Program-made: the position numbers and the translations under genes
The notes under the pieces: generated by a model
Told to the model about the DNA's origin: nothing
The model's input: only the letters and a program-made list of their open reading frames with translations
Databases searched by the model: none
NCBI RefSeq assembly: GCF_004359215.1
Contig: NW_027152043.1
Span: forward strand, 74,773-116,645
Length of the DNA stretch: 41,873 nt
Source of the DNA: Bremia lactucae
Lineage: Eukaryota; Oomycota; Peronosporomycetes; Peronosporales; Peronosporaceae
Direction: 5' to 3'
In this document: one piece after another, positions 9,726 to 19,707 of the stretch
Numbering within the stretch: the stretch's first letter is position 1
Layout: every line of letters begins with the position of its first letter

Positions 9726-10100
9726 GATTGGTTTTTTCACGCATGTCTTATGGTGCCAAAATATAATCGTGCCAAATATGATGCTCGGTAAGTTTGTTGC
9801 CGCTTTCTAGGATATTCAAATCAAGAGAAGTCATATCGGTTTGAAGGGCTGGAGAGTTGTCGCATTCTGGTAAGTCGCGACGAACATTTTATGGAAGATG
9901 TCTTCGACACTGCAAGACGCGGCTACTGTTAGCAGGACGTTGTCATTGAAGCGGACGAGGCGGCTGATGATGATTCGCCGCAAGAAGAAGAAGACACGGA
10001 AGATTCAAAATGGATTCTAGCAGTAAGAGACATTAGCCGACGTAGTCGTTAAAGCAGTCTACAGACACTCCAAGTGCCAAGTAGTCCACGTCTTACAAGA
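9726..10100 (+). pseudogene. Copia-B integrase tail and IN-RT linker (left arm)
   Basis: Worn remnants of the AKYDAR..CRFLGYSNQEKSYRFEGLESCRILVSRDEHFMEDVFDT region, followed by an acidic ADDDSPQEEEDTEDSK-type linker near 9960-10010. No open frame of length. It connects the integrase and RT of the same element. Confidence 0.65.
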
Positions 10101-11590
10101 GACGTCAAGATCTGGATGAGATGTCGGCAGCAGCTAAGGTACTACAATTCACGAAGCTGCTAGCGTCATAGATTCAGTAGGAGATATGCCGACTTTGTCA
10201 AAGTCGGCTACGGTATACAGTGACGCGGTGAAGTGGAAGAATTCGTGTGACTCGAAGTGTGATTCGCTCCGCAAAGCGATACATGGAATATCGCATCGTT
10301 GCCGAAGGGACACAAGACGATCGATTGCAGATGGGATTTTCGTGTCAAGGAGACTCAAGATGGTGAAGTTGAGGAGTCAAGGCACGCCTCGTGGCTAAGG
10401 GTTCTCAGATAAGTACGGAGTCGACTTCGAAGAAACCTATGCGCCAGTCGCCAAGTTCGCGTCGATTTGGATCGTGCTGAGTCTGGCGGCAATGTATATG
10501 CTCAAATTGCGTCAGATGGGTGTCAAGACAGCGCTTCTGAAGGTGAACTCGATAGGGATATCTACATGGCGCAGTCGAATGTATATGTCGACGCTGATCG
10601 TCCAGATTATGAGTGCAAGCTCAAGAGGTCGCTGTATGGGATGAAGCAGTCTACCCGCATGTGAAATTAGACCATCGACGACTTCATGAACATGATCGTA
10701 TTCGTCAAGTGTGAGTCGGATCACTGCGTGTATGTCAGGTGGGACGACGATGACATGGTCTTTGTTGTTTTATGGATTTATAATCTTATCATTGCAAGCA
10801 GCAACGACGAGTTTCTCACGTCAATTAAGTATGCGTTTAGTGACCGATTCGAGACGGCCGATCTCATAGAACTGAGGTATTTTGTTGGTGTGGAGATCAA
10901 GAGCGATCACGCGGCTGGCCATATGACGATGCGGCGGACCGAGTTTCTCAAGTCCGTCTTGACCAAGTTTGGTATACATGACAGCAAGCCCGTGAAGAAA
11001 CCTCAAGATCATGTACTCAAGCTGACCTAGAACATGTGTGAAGGCGGATGCAAGCATGAGGACACGATGAAGATTGTGTCCTACCGAAGTGCTATTCGAG
11101 GAGCATGTACTTCATGGAGGCGACACGTCCAGACCTTGCTGTGGCGGTGGGAGCTTTGAGGCATTTTCAGCGGAGCCTTGTCCAAAAAACTGGAAAGCCG
11201 TCAAGCGTGTGCTGTGCTATCTTCAAGCAGCACTGATGCATGGACTCAATTTCTCCATTAATGGCATCGCTACCCTGCAAAGATACTCGGATACAGATTA
11301 GGCTGGTGATGTAGAGACGCGATATAGCACAAGAGGATACGCCTTTGTTCTTAGGTTAAAACACAGATTTAATTGCTTTATATTTTTATCTCATCGACGA
11401 AGCAGAGGTCATGGCACCGACGAAAGCAGTCCAAGAAGCGGTTGGCTCAAGGCATTCCTATGCAAGCTTAATAAGATGAAGAGCGATGAAGCTGTGAATG
11501 TTGCCGATCAGCTTCTCGGGCGGCTGAGTTGCGCAGAAGTGGCGATTCAAGGAGCGTACAGCAAGCCGATACAGGAGGAATCTTAATGTA
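10100..11590 (+). pseudogene. Copia-B reverse transcriptase-RNase H (left arm)
   Basis: RT from about 10186: MPTLSKSATVYSDAVKWKNS, then SLYGMKQST near 10640 and DDDMVFVVLWIYNLIIASSN (10752 on). The catalytic YVDDL box reads WIYNLI, so both aspartates are lost. Then DRFETADLIELRYFVGVEI, MRRTEFLKSVLTKFG, KPVKKPQDH. RNase H follows (GGSFEAFSAEPCPKNW, VLCYLQAALMHGLNFSING, YSDTD at 11301) with the AT-rich insertion at 11352-11393 and a GAYSKPIQEES end. Polypurine caggaggaatc precedes the Copia-C LTR. Paralogue of 2640-4256. Confidence 0.85.
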
Positions 11591-11613
11591 ATTGCCAACA
11601 GGTACTTAATTAT

Positions 11614-11816
11614 CCGCTGAAAGGGTGAGAGTTTGCAGCTGAGCTTTAGTGAAATTTGATTATGCGTGCAACAGAGCAGCTGACAGTTCTGAGCGGTTGT
11701 GTATAGTCGTAACTTCGTCTGGTCATACGTTGAAAGTAGTGGCAGAGAAAGTAGTTAATAAACAGTAACGGTACGTAGTGAGGATAGAGGAAAGTACAAT
11801 TAGCTATTTTGCAACA
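11614..11816 (+). mobile_element. Copia-C 5' LTR (left arm)
   Basis: Matches 19708-19926 in several blocks: agagtttgcagc, atatgcgtgcaa/gattatgcgtgcaac, taacttcgtctgg, catacgttgaa and taaacagtaacggtacgtag. It ends ..ttttgcaaca at 11816, and aattatgag follows as probable primer-binding site. Its first two bases are worn compared with the clean TGTTGA start at 19708. Confidence 0.7.
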
Positions 11817-11818
11817 AA

Positions 11819-12872
11819 TTATGAGTGCAATGGCTGAAAAATAACAACACGAAGGCCGCACCGGAATCGGCAGGTAACGCAAACGCCTCGCCAGGACGTG
11901 CTGCCCCTCCATCGCATGCGGCAACGTCACTGCGAGCTACAGATGTCGTTGGAGACCCGCCAGCACATGAGAGGAGCTCGGCGACCGAAGAAAAGAATCT
12001 CGCGACCCTCTCCGCCCTCTCGGATCGCATGGGGAACGTGAAAACTTCCCAGATGCAGACGCATGCGCGGAGCAATAGAGAGTGGACTCTTGGCATCAGC
12101 GCTTGATGCGAACATTGGCGCAAAGAGGATGACGATCGATGCGCTTAGGAACTCCGTGAAGCGCAATTTAGCAGCTCGTCAAGCACCATCGCGGTAGCTT
12201 TTCTCATCTCTGATGACACGATCACTAATGTCATTTGGCAACAGGCACAGGCCCACGCTGTGAATGACGCTGCGCCTCATCATGCAGAAGCTCCAACACC
12301 AGTAGCGCCAATTCCTCTAGGAGACCTGTACTTCGCGACACCTACGGCAGCTTAGCGGAAGCTTCAATTCGCAAGTTCGACGGCACCGAACTGTATAGCG
12401 GTATGGGATCTGGTTTTACGAGGCATCCTGTGGCTGGAGCGAATATGTTAGCGACCGTAAGCAAGTTGACGTTTGGTGAAACAAGCAAGCAACACTCGAC
12501 TATGATGTGGGGCGCCTATCGGAGACGTCAAGACGACAATTACGGCTAGACAAGCGATGAAACTCTTTGCGCAAAAAAGAAGGACGCAAAGAGATAATGG
12601 GCTGAGCATTTTCTGTACCTAGTTGCGGTCAGCGATGCAAGAGGCAATGAAGACTCGCTGATTCTGGACAATATTGTGCACAATTTATCGCCTGAACTCA
12701 TAAATGTCATGCTAGCAAAAGACGATCCGACACGTACCGATACTTACAACATGCCGAAGAGCCAACCCACTTCGACATCATTCGAGCTTGGGAGCGGATC
12801 AATTTGGCGTGAAATTGTCGCCAAGCACGTGGAGACTTTGCGATACGCGGAAATGCTTTGGTTGCGGAAAGA
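11819..12872 (+). pseudogene. Copia-C Gag (left arm)
   Basis: Gag begins just after the LTR. The mirror copy has an intact MSQWLKNNN start; here a one-base insertion puts that ATG out of frame. A low-complexity Ala/Ser/Pro N-terminus is followed by SIRKFDGTELY near 12370, SEYVS, DARGNEDSLILDNIVHN and LSPELINVMLAKDDPTRTD (12676 on). A deletion of about 48 bp near 12405-12440 removes YDWGKTIPRQVNLAE, which the right arm keeps. A further one-base loss follows TRTD. The N run begins just before the zinc knuckle. Confidence 0.8.
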
Positions 12873-13631
12873 NNNNNNNNNNNNNNNNNNNNNNNNNNNN
12901 NNNNNNNNNNNNNNNNNNNNNNNNNNNNNNNNNNNNNNNNNNNNNNNNNNNNNNNNNNNNNNNNNNNNNNNNNNNNNNNNNNNNNNNNNNNNNNNNNNNN
13001 NNNNNNNNNNNNNNNNNNNNNNNNNNNNNNNNNNNNNNNNNNNNNNNNNNNNNNNNNNNNNNNNNNNNNNNNNNNNNNNNNNNNNNNNNNNNNNNNNNNN
13101 NNNNNNNNNNNNNNNNNNNNNNNNNNNNNNNNNNNNNNNNNNNNNNNNNNNNNNNNNNNNNNNNNNNNNNNNNNNNNNNNNNNNNNNNNNNNNNNNNNNN
13201 NNNNNNNNNNNNNNNNNNNNNNNNNNNNNNNNNNNNNNNNNNNNNNNNNNNNNNNNNNNNNNNNNNNNNNNNNNNNNNNNNNNNNNNNNNNNNNNNNNNN
13301 NNNNNNNNNNNNNNNNNNNNNNNNNNNNNNNNNNNNNNNNNNNNNNNNNNNNNNNNNNNNNNNNNNNNNNNNNNNNNNNNNNNNNNNNNNNNNNNNNNNN
13401 NNNNNNNNNNNNNNNNNNNNNNNNNNNNNNNNNNNNNNNNNNNNNNNNNNNNNNNNNNNNNNNNNNNNNNNNNNNNNNNNNNNNNNNNNNNNNNNNNNNN
13501 NNNNNNNNNNNNNNNNNNNNNNNNNNNNNNNNNNNNNNNNNNNNNNNNNNNNNNNNNNNNNNNNNNNNNNNNNNNNNNNNNNNNNNNNNNNNNNNNNNNN
13601 NNNNNNNNNNNNNNNNNNNNNNNNNNNNNNN
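12873..13631. other. Assembly gap, 759 Ns
   Basis: Flanks match right-arm 25089 and 24352, so the missing part should be close to right-arm 24353-25088 (736 bp): Copia-C zinc knuckle region, protease and GAG-pre-integrase. Open frames drawn through the Ns are artefacts. Confidence 0.99.
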
Positions 13632-14420
13632 ACTGACCATAAAAGGACGGTGTGCAGTTCATGCAAAGAAGGAACGCAGACGAAGAACAAGCAGTCGCAT
13701 ATCGAGAGTAGAATGCATGCTCCGATCGATCGGAATGGCGGAGTAATTTGCTCGGATCTAAAGGTCCACTGACACCAAGAGGTCGACTCGGTAATCGTTA
13801 CCTTGTCAACTTCATGGACCACAAGTTAGACTATTGTCCGCGTTCTCTTGGCACAACAAAGGACACGCCAGCAAAGACGTTTGAGTACTTTCTCAATTTT
13901 TTCAACAAGAGGTTCAACTGCAACATTTACGTTTTATGAACCGACGGCGGTGGCGAATACAATAACGTTGACCTATTCTGCCAACTCATTGGGTTCGCGC
14001 GTCAATTCAGTGAATCACGGAATCAAGCGTCGAATGGCAAGCGATCCTTGACATGGCGCGCCGTGTACTCTTCGCTAGTTGACTTCAGCTGAAGTTCTGA
14101 GGAGAACGCAGCTTCATTTTGAACAGGCATCCGACTCGAGCGAAGAGGGACGCGCATCTCCAATCCAGATTCTAACAGATCATGCACCTGATCTTCGGGA
14201 CATAGTCCTGTCTGGTAGCATCTGCTCTGTGTACAGATACCCGCAAAGACTCGCTGAAGCAGCGATCTTAGGTCGGTGTTATCATCGGTGTTAGCGACGG
14301 AACGAAGAGGTATCGTGTGTTCTTGCAGAAAGATAACCAGGTCATCAAAACACAGCATGTTACGGATATTGAAACATTGAATGAAGATCAGAACAACCAA
14401 CTGTTACAGCGCGGATTGGC
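13632..14420 (+). pseudogene. Copia-C integrase (left arm)
   Basis: Starts at the gap inside the GAG-pre-integrase Zn region (TDHKRTVCSSCKEGTQTKNK). DD35E core: ICSDLK with the first Asp near 13757, TPRGRLGNRYLVNFMDHK, then YFLNFFNKRFNCNIYVL, an in-frame stop where Arg is expected, TDGGGEY with the second Asp, VDLFCQL and RNQASNG. The Glu of the expected AERM motif is lost at a deletion near 14040-14100. The C-terminus is recognisable: QILTDHAPDLRDIVLSGSIC, YRVFLQKDNQVIKTQHV, DIETLNEDQNNQ. Copia integrase inserts cDNA into the genome; this one cannot. Confidence 0.85.
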
Positions 14421-14985
14421 GTTTTGAAGACCAAGCGGCGGACTCAGTGGTGTCAAGAGCAAGCGGTGTCAAAAGACAATGGTTGAAAGCAAGAGCAAAC
14501 CGAAAAAAAACATGGGAAAGAGGTGCACATTGCACGCGTCCAAAGTCAAGAGGCGCAGCAGAAGCCGTCGATCAGGAGGAGTCGATTGAAATTACAAGTG
14601 TTGTGAGCCACGAGTTACACTGATGCGACGCTCAACTCAAAGTGTGAAACTTGGAAGGATACAATGGGTGAAGAACTGAAGGCACTCGAGGCCAGTGGCA
14701 TTTGTGAGCTAATAAAGCGTCCAGAACAAGTCAATGCTCTGCACACAAAGTGGATGTTCAAGACAAAGACGGACGCGAATGACAACATAGAACGGTTCAA
14801 GGCACGACAGGTCGGATGCGGTAACAAGCACGTTTTATGCGGCGTGGACTGCGGTCTGACTTTCACAGCTGTTATGGATATATCAACAGTGAAGGTGATT
14901 ATGGCCCACGTGGTGATGTGTAACGCATGGATTAAAGCAAGCGACCCGTCTATGGAGCCAGTTGTTACGAACGAGGCTTACAAAG
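14421..14985 (+). pseudogene. Copia-C linker and RT N-terminus (left arm)
   Basis: Basic linker (VKRQWLKARANRKKTW) then CETWKDTMGEELKALEASG, LIKRPEQVNALHTKWMFKTK, ERFKARQVGCGN and FTAVMDISTVKVIMA, the fingers/palm start of Copia RT. After that the match ends (MCNAWIKASD...), about 90 residues before the FVDD palm box that reappears at 18587. The 145-codon frame running to 15101 is part RT and part antisense Copia-B linker. Six residues differ from the right-arm copy over 145. Confidence 0.8.
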
Positions 14986-14999
14986 GCTGGGTTCGTACA

Positions 15000-15535
15000 G
15001 TGTCTCGCGGACATATATTCTTCATTCTCCGCATTGCTTACTTCGTCTTGCGGAGAATCATCATCTGTCACTCTTCGTCTTCAATAACAACGTCCTGCTG
15101 ACAGTAATCACGTCTGTTAGTTGTTGAGGACATCTTTCATGAACTGCGCGGTGCAACTTATCAGATTACGACAACTCTCCAGCTCTTCATACTGATGTGC
15201 TTTCTCGTGATCTGAATTTTCAAGAAAACGACAGCGAGCTGACCGAGCATCAAACTTGGCACGCAAATGTTTTTTTCGGCTTGAATCAATGTCTGAATCT
15301 TTCGCAGTGCCTTCTTCTTCTTGCGCCGACTCGTCATTTGTAGCTCTTCATCTTAGTTGACAACGTCCTGATGACAGTATTCACGTCTTCTAGTGTCGAA
15401 TATATCTTTTATTAACTGTGCGTCGTGACTTACCGGAACGCGACGACTCTTCGCTTCTCAAACCGATATGTTTTCTTATGATCTAAATTTCGAATTGATC
15501 AAGCACTACAACATATATGCCGTTTACACTTGCTT
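15000..15535 (-). pseudogene. Tandemly duplicated Copia-B integrase C-terminal module (left arm)
   Basis: On the minus strand the block around YRFEK/YEELESCR, QFMKDV, the cgtgattactgtcagcagg linker and an acidic DDDSPQDEVSNAENEEY tail occurs twice: once ending near 15340 and again from about 15300 to 15000. Normal Copia integrase has one such block before RT. A duplication of roughly 250-300 bp is the likely cause. Both units carry stops. Confidence 0.65.
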
Positions 15536-15544
15536 CGCACGTTT

Positions 15545-15900
15545 GATTGATGACTTGGCTAGTTTAGTTGCTTTTCTTACCTAGTGAGCACCTGTTACAC
15601 TCCTTTCGCTGGTATTCTGACGCAATGCTTATGGCAGCACCGTGGCCCTTCTTGGCAATAGCGTCAGGACCGCCATAGGCAATGTGACCAAATCGATGGT
15701 GCCAGAGGTATGATTTGGTGTCCCCATGGCATCTTATCGATCTTGTCACACTGGCTTCGTTTACGATTACCGGCGTCATGCAAAGTTAAACAGTCTTTTG
15801 CTTTCGCGTTCTTTAAGCTTTTTGCGAATTCCTTTTGCAAAATATCTATCGCGCTCGCATGGCCCACATTCTTATGCGACGCCAACTTACGTTCTTTTGT
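15545..15900 (-). pseudogene. Copia-B GAG-pre-integrase fragment (left arm inner end)
   Basis: Minus-strand LKERESKRLFNFA-type block and, from 15779, MTPVIVNEASVTRSIRCHGD, LWHHRFGHIAYGGPDAIAKK and ECNRCSLGK: the His-His-Cys-Cys zinc-binding motif of GAG-pre-integrase is complete (H, H, CNRC). A 30-residue foreign-looking stretch near 15850-15890 interrupts it. The identifiable inverted duplication ends here (15856). Confidence 0.75.
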
Positions 15901-16045
15901 TTTTGCGAAGCTGTACGACAAGTCTGCTTGGCAGACTGTGCTGAAGCTTTTTATCTCGCCAAATCACAAGTGATTACGTTCTTAGGTTGAACAATGGATG
16001 CATCTGCCGGCGAAACAAGAAGCAATGGACTGTGATGCTTTTTTT
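15901..16045 (+). pseudogene. Copia-B RNase H scrap, opposite strand to its neighbour
   Basis: Plus-strand gcgaagctgtacgacaagtc, then NNGCICRRNKKQWTVML, matching the RNase H at 20907-21045 (NSGCICWRSKKQRTVLL). It faces the GAG-pre-integrase block back to back. That is similar in kind to the chimeric junctions at 8640, 20640 and 29385, but the breakpoint differs. Confidence 0.6.
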
Positions 16046-16134
16046 GAATTTTGGTTTTTCTAGCAGTGATTGGCAGATGGTCGTATTTTTCTTAAGTTTG
16101 TAATAAAGTTTATGTCATTTCTATAATTTGTCAT
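16046..16134. other. AT-rich stretch, no feature beyond a repeat remnant
   Basis: Mostly A/T, with a short ctagcagtgattggc remnant of the tandem unit and a cttgtcatttgcca-like edge leading into the array. No coding signal seen. Confidence 0.5.
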
Positions 16135-17012
16135 TTGCCAGAATCTTTCACTTTACCTCGCTTCGGCTTACTTTGCTCGATTACGCATTTTGGCGTCATT
16201 GGGATGACGTCAGATGTTCTAGAATGTTGTGTTAATAGCAGTGATTGGCTAAGAGTATTGGTTTGCTTAGATAGCAATAACTTCTGTGTCTTCGCTCTGG
16301 TTTGTCCTTTGCGAAGTTCTTTCGCTTCGCCTCGCTTCGCTCTCCTTATCGGTACTGACGTCATAGGGATGACGTCATATTTTCAGAATGTTGGTTCTTG
16401 GAGCTGTGATTGGTTTAGAGTAATGGTTGGCTTAGAGTTATTAATAGGTTATGTGTCTTTCTTCTGGCTCGTCCTTCGCCATGACCCTTCGCTTCGTCTC
16501 GCTTTGGTCTTCTTACAGGTAATGACGTCATAGGGATGACGTCAGTTACTCTAGAAGATTGGTTTTAAAAGCTGTAATTGGCTGTGAGTAATAGTTGGCT
16601 AAGATTTGTTAATAGATTATGTGTCATCGCTCTGGCTTGTCATTTGCCAAAAACACTTCACTCGCCTGGCTTCGGTCTTCTTACAGGTAATGACGTCATG
16701 GAAACGACGTCAGATTTTTAAGGGGCTGGCTCTTAGAGCTGTGATCGGCTATAAGTAATGGTTGGCTAAGATGTAGCAATAGATTAAGTGTATTCGCTCT
16801 GGTTTGTCCTTTTCGAAATCCCTTCGCTTGTCTCGCTTCAATCTCCCTTCGCTTCTCTCGCTTTAATCTCCCTTCGCTTCTCTAGCTTCGATCTCCCTTT
16901 AGGTAATGACGTCATCGGGATGGCGTCAGATGTTCTAGAAGGTAAGTTCTAGGAGCAGTGATTGGTTAAGAGTAATGGTTGGCTTAGAGGTAGCAATAGG
17001 TTACGTGTCTTT
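16135..17012 (+). repeat. Five-unit tandem array derived from Copia-B LTR (~166-bp unit)
   Basis: Unit anchors (first TGACGTCA-like box) lie at 16191, 16356, 16523, 16691 and 16907: steps of 165, 167, 168 and 216 bp. The last step is longer because of an internal 25-bp repeat. Each unit has two TGACGTCA-like palindromes 14 bp apart; variants are TGGCGTCA in units 1 and 5 and CGACGTCA in unit 4. Then come tctagaaggttgg, gtgattggctaagag, aatggttggcttagagg and tagcaataggtta, a ctctggcttgtcctttgcc block, and a ttcgcttcgcctcgc run. The first ~100 bp match the LTR at 30263-30362. Related units occur at 4526-4841, 20165-20482 and 33136-33451. Confidence 0.85.
16820..16894 (+). repeat. 25-bp minisatellite, three units
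   Basis: Units of 25 bp start at 16820, 16845 and 16870, each opening cccttcgctt and closing with an atct. They lie in the second half of tandem unit 4 and account for the extra 50 bp before the next anchor. Confidence 0.85.
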
Positions 17013-17019
17013 CCTCCGG

Positions 17020-18185
17020 ACACCCGTTACTCGAAGGCGTATCCGCTTGTGCTTCATCGCGTCTCTACATCACCAGCCCAAACTGTATCCGAGTATCCTT
17101 GCAGTGTAGCGATGGCATTACGTGACAAATCGAGTCCATTCATGGGTGTTGCTTAAAAATACCGCAGCACACGCTTGAGGGCCTGCCAGTGTGTTATACA
17201 GGGGTCAGCCGAAAACTGACACCAATTTCCTACTGCCATAGCAACGTCTGGACATGTCGCCACCATGAAGCACATCTTGCTCGAATAGCACTTCGGTAGG
17301 GCATAATCTTCATCGTGTCATCGTGATTTCTTCCGCCTTCACACATGTTCTAGGTCAGCTTGAGTTTAGGATATTGAGGCGTCTTCACGGGCTTGCTGTC
17401 ATGTATACTAAACTTGTTCAAGAAGGACTTAAGAAATTTGGTTTGCCGCATCGTTTTGCGGCCAGCCGCACGATCGCTCTTAATTTCCGCACCAACTGAA
17501 TACTTCAGTTCATCGCGACGAGTCTTCTCGAATCGGTCCTTGCAGGCATGATATGATTATTAATCCATAAAACAACAAAGACCAGGTCATCATAGTCCCA
17601 CTTGATATGCTCGCAGTGATCCGATTCACACTTGACGAGATTATCTTGATCATGAAGTCGTCGATGGTTTGGTTCCACGCGCGGTAGACTGCTTCATCCC
17701 ATACAGCGACCTCTTGAGCTTGCACTCGTAATCTGGACTATCAGCGTCGACATACCTATCCGGCCGTGTCATGTAGATACCCCTATCCACTCCATCATTC
17801 AAAAACGCTGTGTTGACATCCATCTGATGTAACTTGGTCATATACATTGCCGCTAGACTCAGCACGATCCAAATCGACGCGAACTTGGCAACTGGCGCAT
17901 AGATTTTTTTGTTGTCGACCTCTTACTTCTGTAATAATTCCTTAGCCACCAGGCGTGCATTGACCCCTCAACTTGGCCATCTTGAGTCTCCTTGACACAA
18001 AAAACCCATCTGCAACCGATCGTCTGTGTTTCTTCGGCAACGACAAGTATCGCTTTGCGGAGCGAACCACACTTTGAGTCTCAATTTCTTATCCACTTCA
18101 CCGCGTCACTGTATACCGTAGCCGACTTGGACAAAGTCGGCATATCTCCTACAGAATCCATGACGTTAGCAGATTCATGAATTGT
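17020..18185 (-). pseudogene. Copia-B RT-RNase H nested in Copia-C
   Basis: Minus-strand RT start from about 18180 (DMPTLSKSATVYS-like, KRYLSLPKKHR, ADGFFVSRRLKMAKL). It continues with LAAMYMTKLHQMDVNTAFLNDGVDRGIYM (17865 on) and SLYGMKQ-type residues near 17700. MTWSLLFYGLIII stands where the YVDD box should be, so the catalytic residues are lost. The FLKSFLNKFSIHDSKPVKTPQ and RNase H regions run to 17030, where RNase H is cut (GYAF.) and the tandem array begins. Paralogue of 2640-4256 and 10100-11590, with independent lesions. Confidence 0.8.
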
Positions 18186-18520
18186 AGTACCTTAGCTGCT
18201 GCTGACATCTCGTCAAGATCTTGACGTCTCTTGTAAGACGTGGAATGCTTGGCGCTTGGCTAATTTCTCTTACTGCTAGAATCTATTCTCAAAGCTTTTG
18301 CTGTTTCTTCTTCTTCTTGCGGCGACTCATGACCAGTCTCCTCTTCATCTTGGCAGTAGTCACTTGTTCCAGTGTCGAAAACGTCTTCCATGAACTGTGC
18401 GTCGCAACTTGACAGAATACGACAACTATCTAACTCTTCAAAATGATGTGCTTTCTCATGCCCTGAATATCTAAGAAGCGGCAGCGAACTCAGTGGGCAT
18501 CATACTTGGCACGCAAATTT
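18186..18520 (-). pseudogene. Copia-B integrase tail and linker nested in Copia-C
   Basis: Minus strand: RFLRYSGHEKAHHFEELDSC, RILSSCDAQFMEDVFDTGTS, acidic HESPQEEE, then KHSTSYKRRQDLDEMSAAAK leading into the RT at 18180. The piece abuts Copia-C RT near 18520, which marks the right edge of the nested insertion. Confidence 0.8.
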
Positions 18521-19615
18521 CCCCTACTACTAGAATTCATGCTATACCGCAAGAAAGACGGCGATCACGTCGTCCTGGTTGGCGTATTTGTCGACGATCT
18601 TCCGGCGACCGGCACCAGCGCAGAAGCAGAAGCAGCTGATCGATTCTTCGTCAGCCTCAAACCTCTGTCAATTCAAGGATTTTGGACGTGTGTCAAATTT
18701 TTGGGCATGCGCGTAAGCCTTGACAGCGACGGGGTGTATGTCCTAGTTCAGCGCTACGAAGGTGCACCTTCGGCATTTAAAGCGGGTGTTTCAGGATGAG
18801 GCAATTCGGGAGCTCTTGCTAGAGAACAGGCTGGCGGATGCAACTTTTACGCTAGCACCGATAGGCGCGCAGTGCTACAGAATGACGAGGATAGCAAGCC
18901 TGAAGGCATGACAAGCGCGGCAGGACTGCCATCCATCAAGGATTTTTAGTCAATCATTGGGAGTTTCCTGTGGGTGGCGCGATGCACACGGCCTGATGTG
19001 GCGTTTCCGGTGCACAAAGCGACGCGTTCAACCCACCAGCCACGCGTCCACGACTGGAAGCTGGCGCGCGTTGCGCGTTGTCTTAAAGAATACAAGGATT
19101 AAAGTTGCGGATGACTCCGAGGATCGGGTCGCAGGGAACCCCCATGCTGGAGTCATAGAGCGACGTAGATTTTGCGGAAGACAAAAATGATCGAAATTCG
19201 CTGACTGGTTGTGTCATACTACTAAATGACATGTCGGTGAGCTGGAGCGCGAAGAAACAGGGCGTTGTTTCCCTGTCTACAATGGAAGCAGAGTACGTGC
19301 TGCATCTGAGGCTTACGAGCTTTGCTGGGATGCGCGGCTGCTTTGCGAGATACACATGCTGCCGGTTCCACCCATGCTGATGCATGTCGACAATTCGGCG
19401 GCTATCAAGCAACTTGAAGGCGAAGCTTGCTCGATCAAAGCTTAGCATATTGACATGCGCCCAAAGTTTGTGTGCGACTATACTAGAAGAGAGTCGTACT
19501 TGCGGGATACGTGCGCTCGGAGGAGATGTAGGCAGACTTGCTAACAAAAGCGTTAGATTCGTCAAGCTTGCAAAGTTATGCGAACTTATGTGCATGGCAT
19601 AGTCGAGCAAGGATT
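18521..19615 (+). pseudogene. Copia-C RT palm and RNase H
   Basis: Starts mid-RT: MLYRKKDGDHVVLVGVFVDD, with an intact catalytic FVDDL at 18587-18602, then TGTSAEAEAADRFFVSL and FLGMRVSLDSDGVY. It continues in shifting frames through a PIGA region, WEFPVGGAM and ARCTRPD-like residues. RNase H has SDVDFAEDKNDRNSLTGC (19148 on), VSWSAKKQGVVSLSTMEAEY, MHVDNSAAIKQLEGE and a CSIKA-stop-HID region: the D, E and D catalytic residues can be seen, but stops and shifts break the frame. A different clade from the surrounding Copia-B copies. The upstream half of the element is at 11614-14985. Confidence 0.85.
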
Positions 19616-19707
19616 TGTTGATGTAAAAGATAGAGGAGGGTGCTATGAGGATAGATCGTGATGATGCTACTGTGTTTGTGGTCAAGAAGCTGGCATCCGA
19701 GCAGGAG
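19616..19707 (+). other. Copia-C 3' non-coding tail with polypurine tract
   Basis: About 90 bp from the end of RNase H to the LTR, ending in the purine-rich ccgagcaggag immediately before the TG of the LTR, as expected for plus-strand priming. Confidence 0.55.

Larger units (their letters stand above)
1..15856. repeat. Left arm of a ~16-kb inverted duplication
   Basis: Every feature in this arm recurs in reverse order and orientation at 22106-38035. Paired landmarks: base 1 with 38035; Gag Met 791 with 37229; LTR end 4842 with 33135; Gag Met 7512 with 30489; LTR end 11816 with 26191; 13632 with 24352; 15856 with 22106. The arms differ by small indels and scattered substitutions, about 1-3% by eye over most of the length. 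The arm runs off the left window edge, so its outer end is unknown. The inner end cannot be placed beyond 15856 because the partner enters an N run. Whether it is a genomic duplication or an assembly join of two haplotypes cannot be decided from the sequence. Confidence 0.95.

Noticed and set aside
12676..13822. Very long open frames (up to 371 codons) across 12.7-13.8 kb, and similar ones at 21.3-22.2 kb and 35.35-35.87 kb
   Set aside because: They are open only because N runs contain no stop codons; the real parts at either end belong to different frames of retroelement pieces.
16135..17012. CRISPR array
   Set aside because: Units are ~166 bp, contiguous, without unique spacers, and homologous to an LTR; the genome is eukaryotic.
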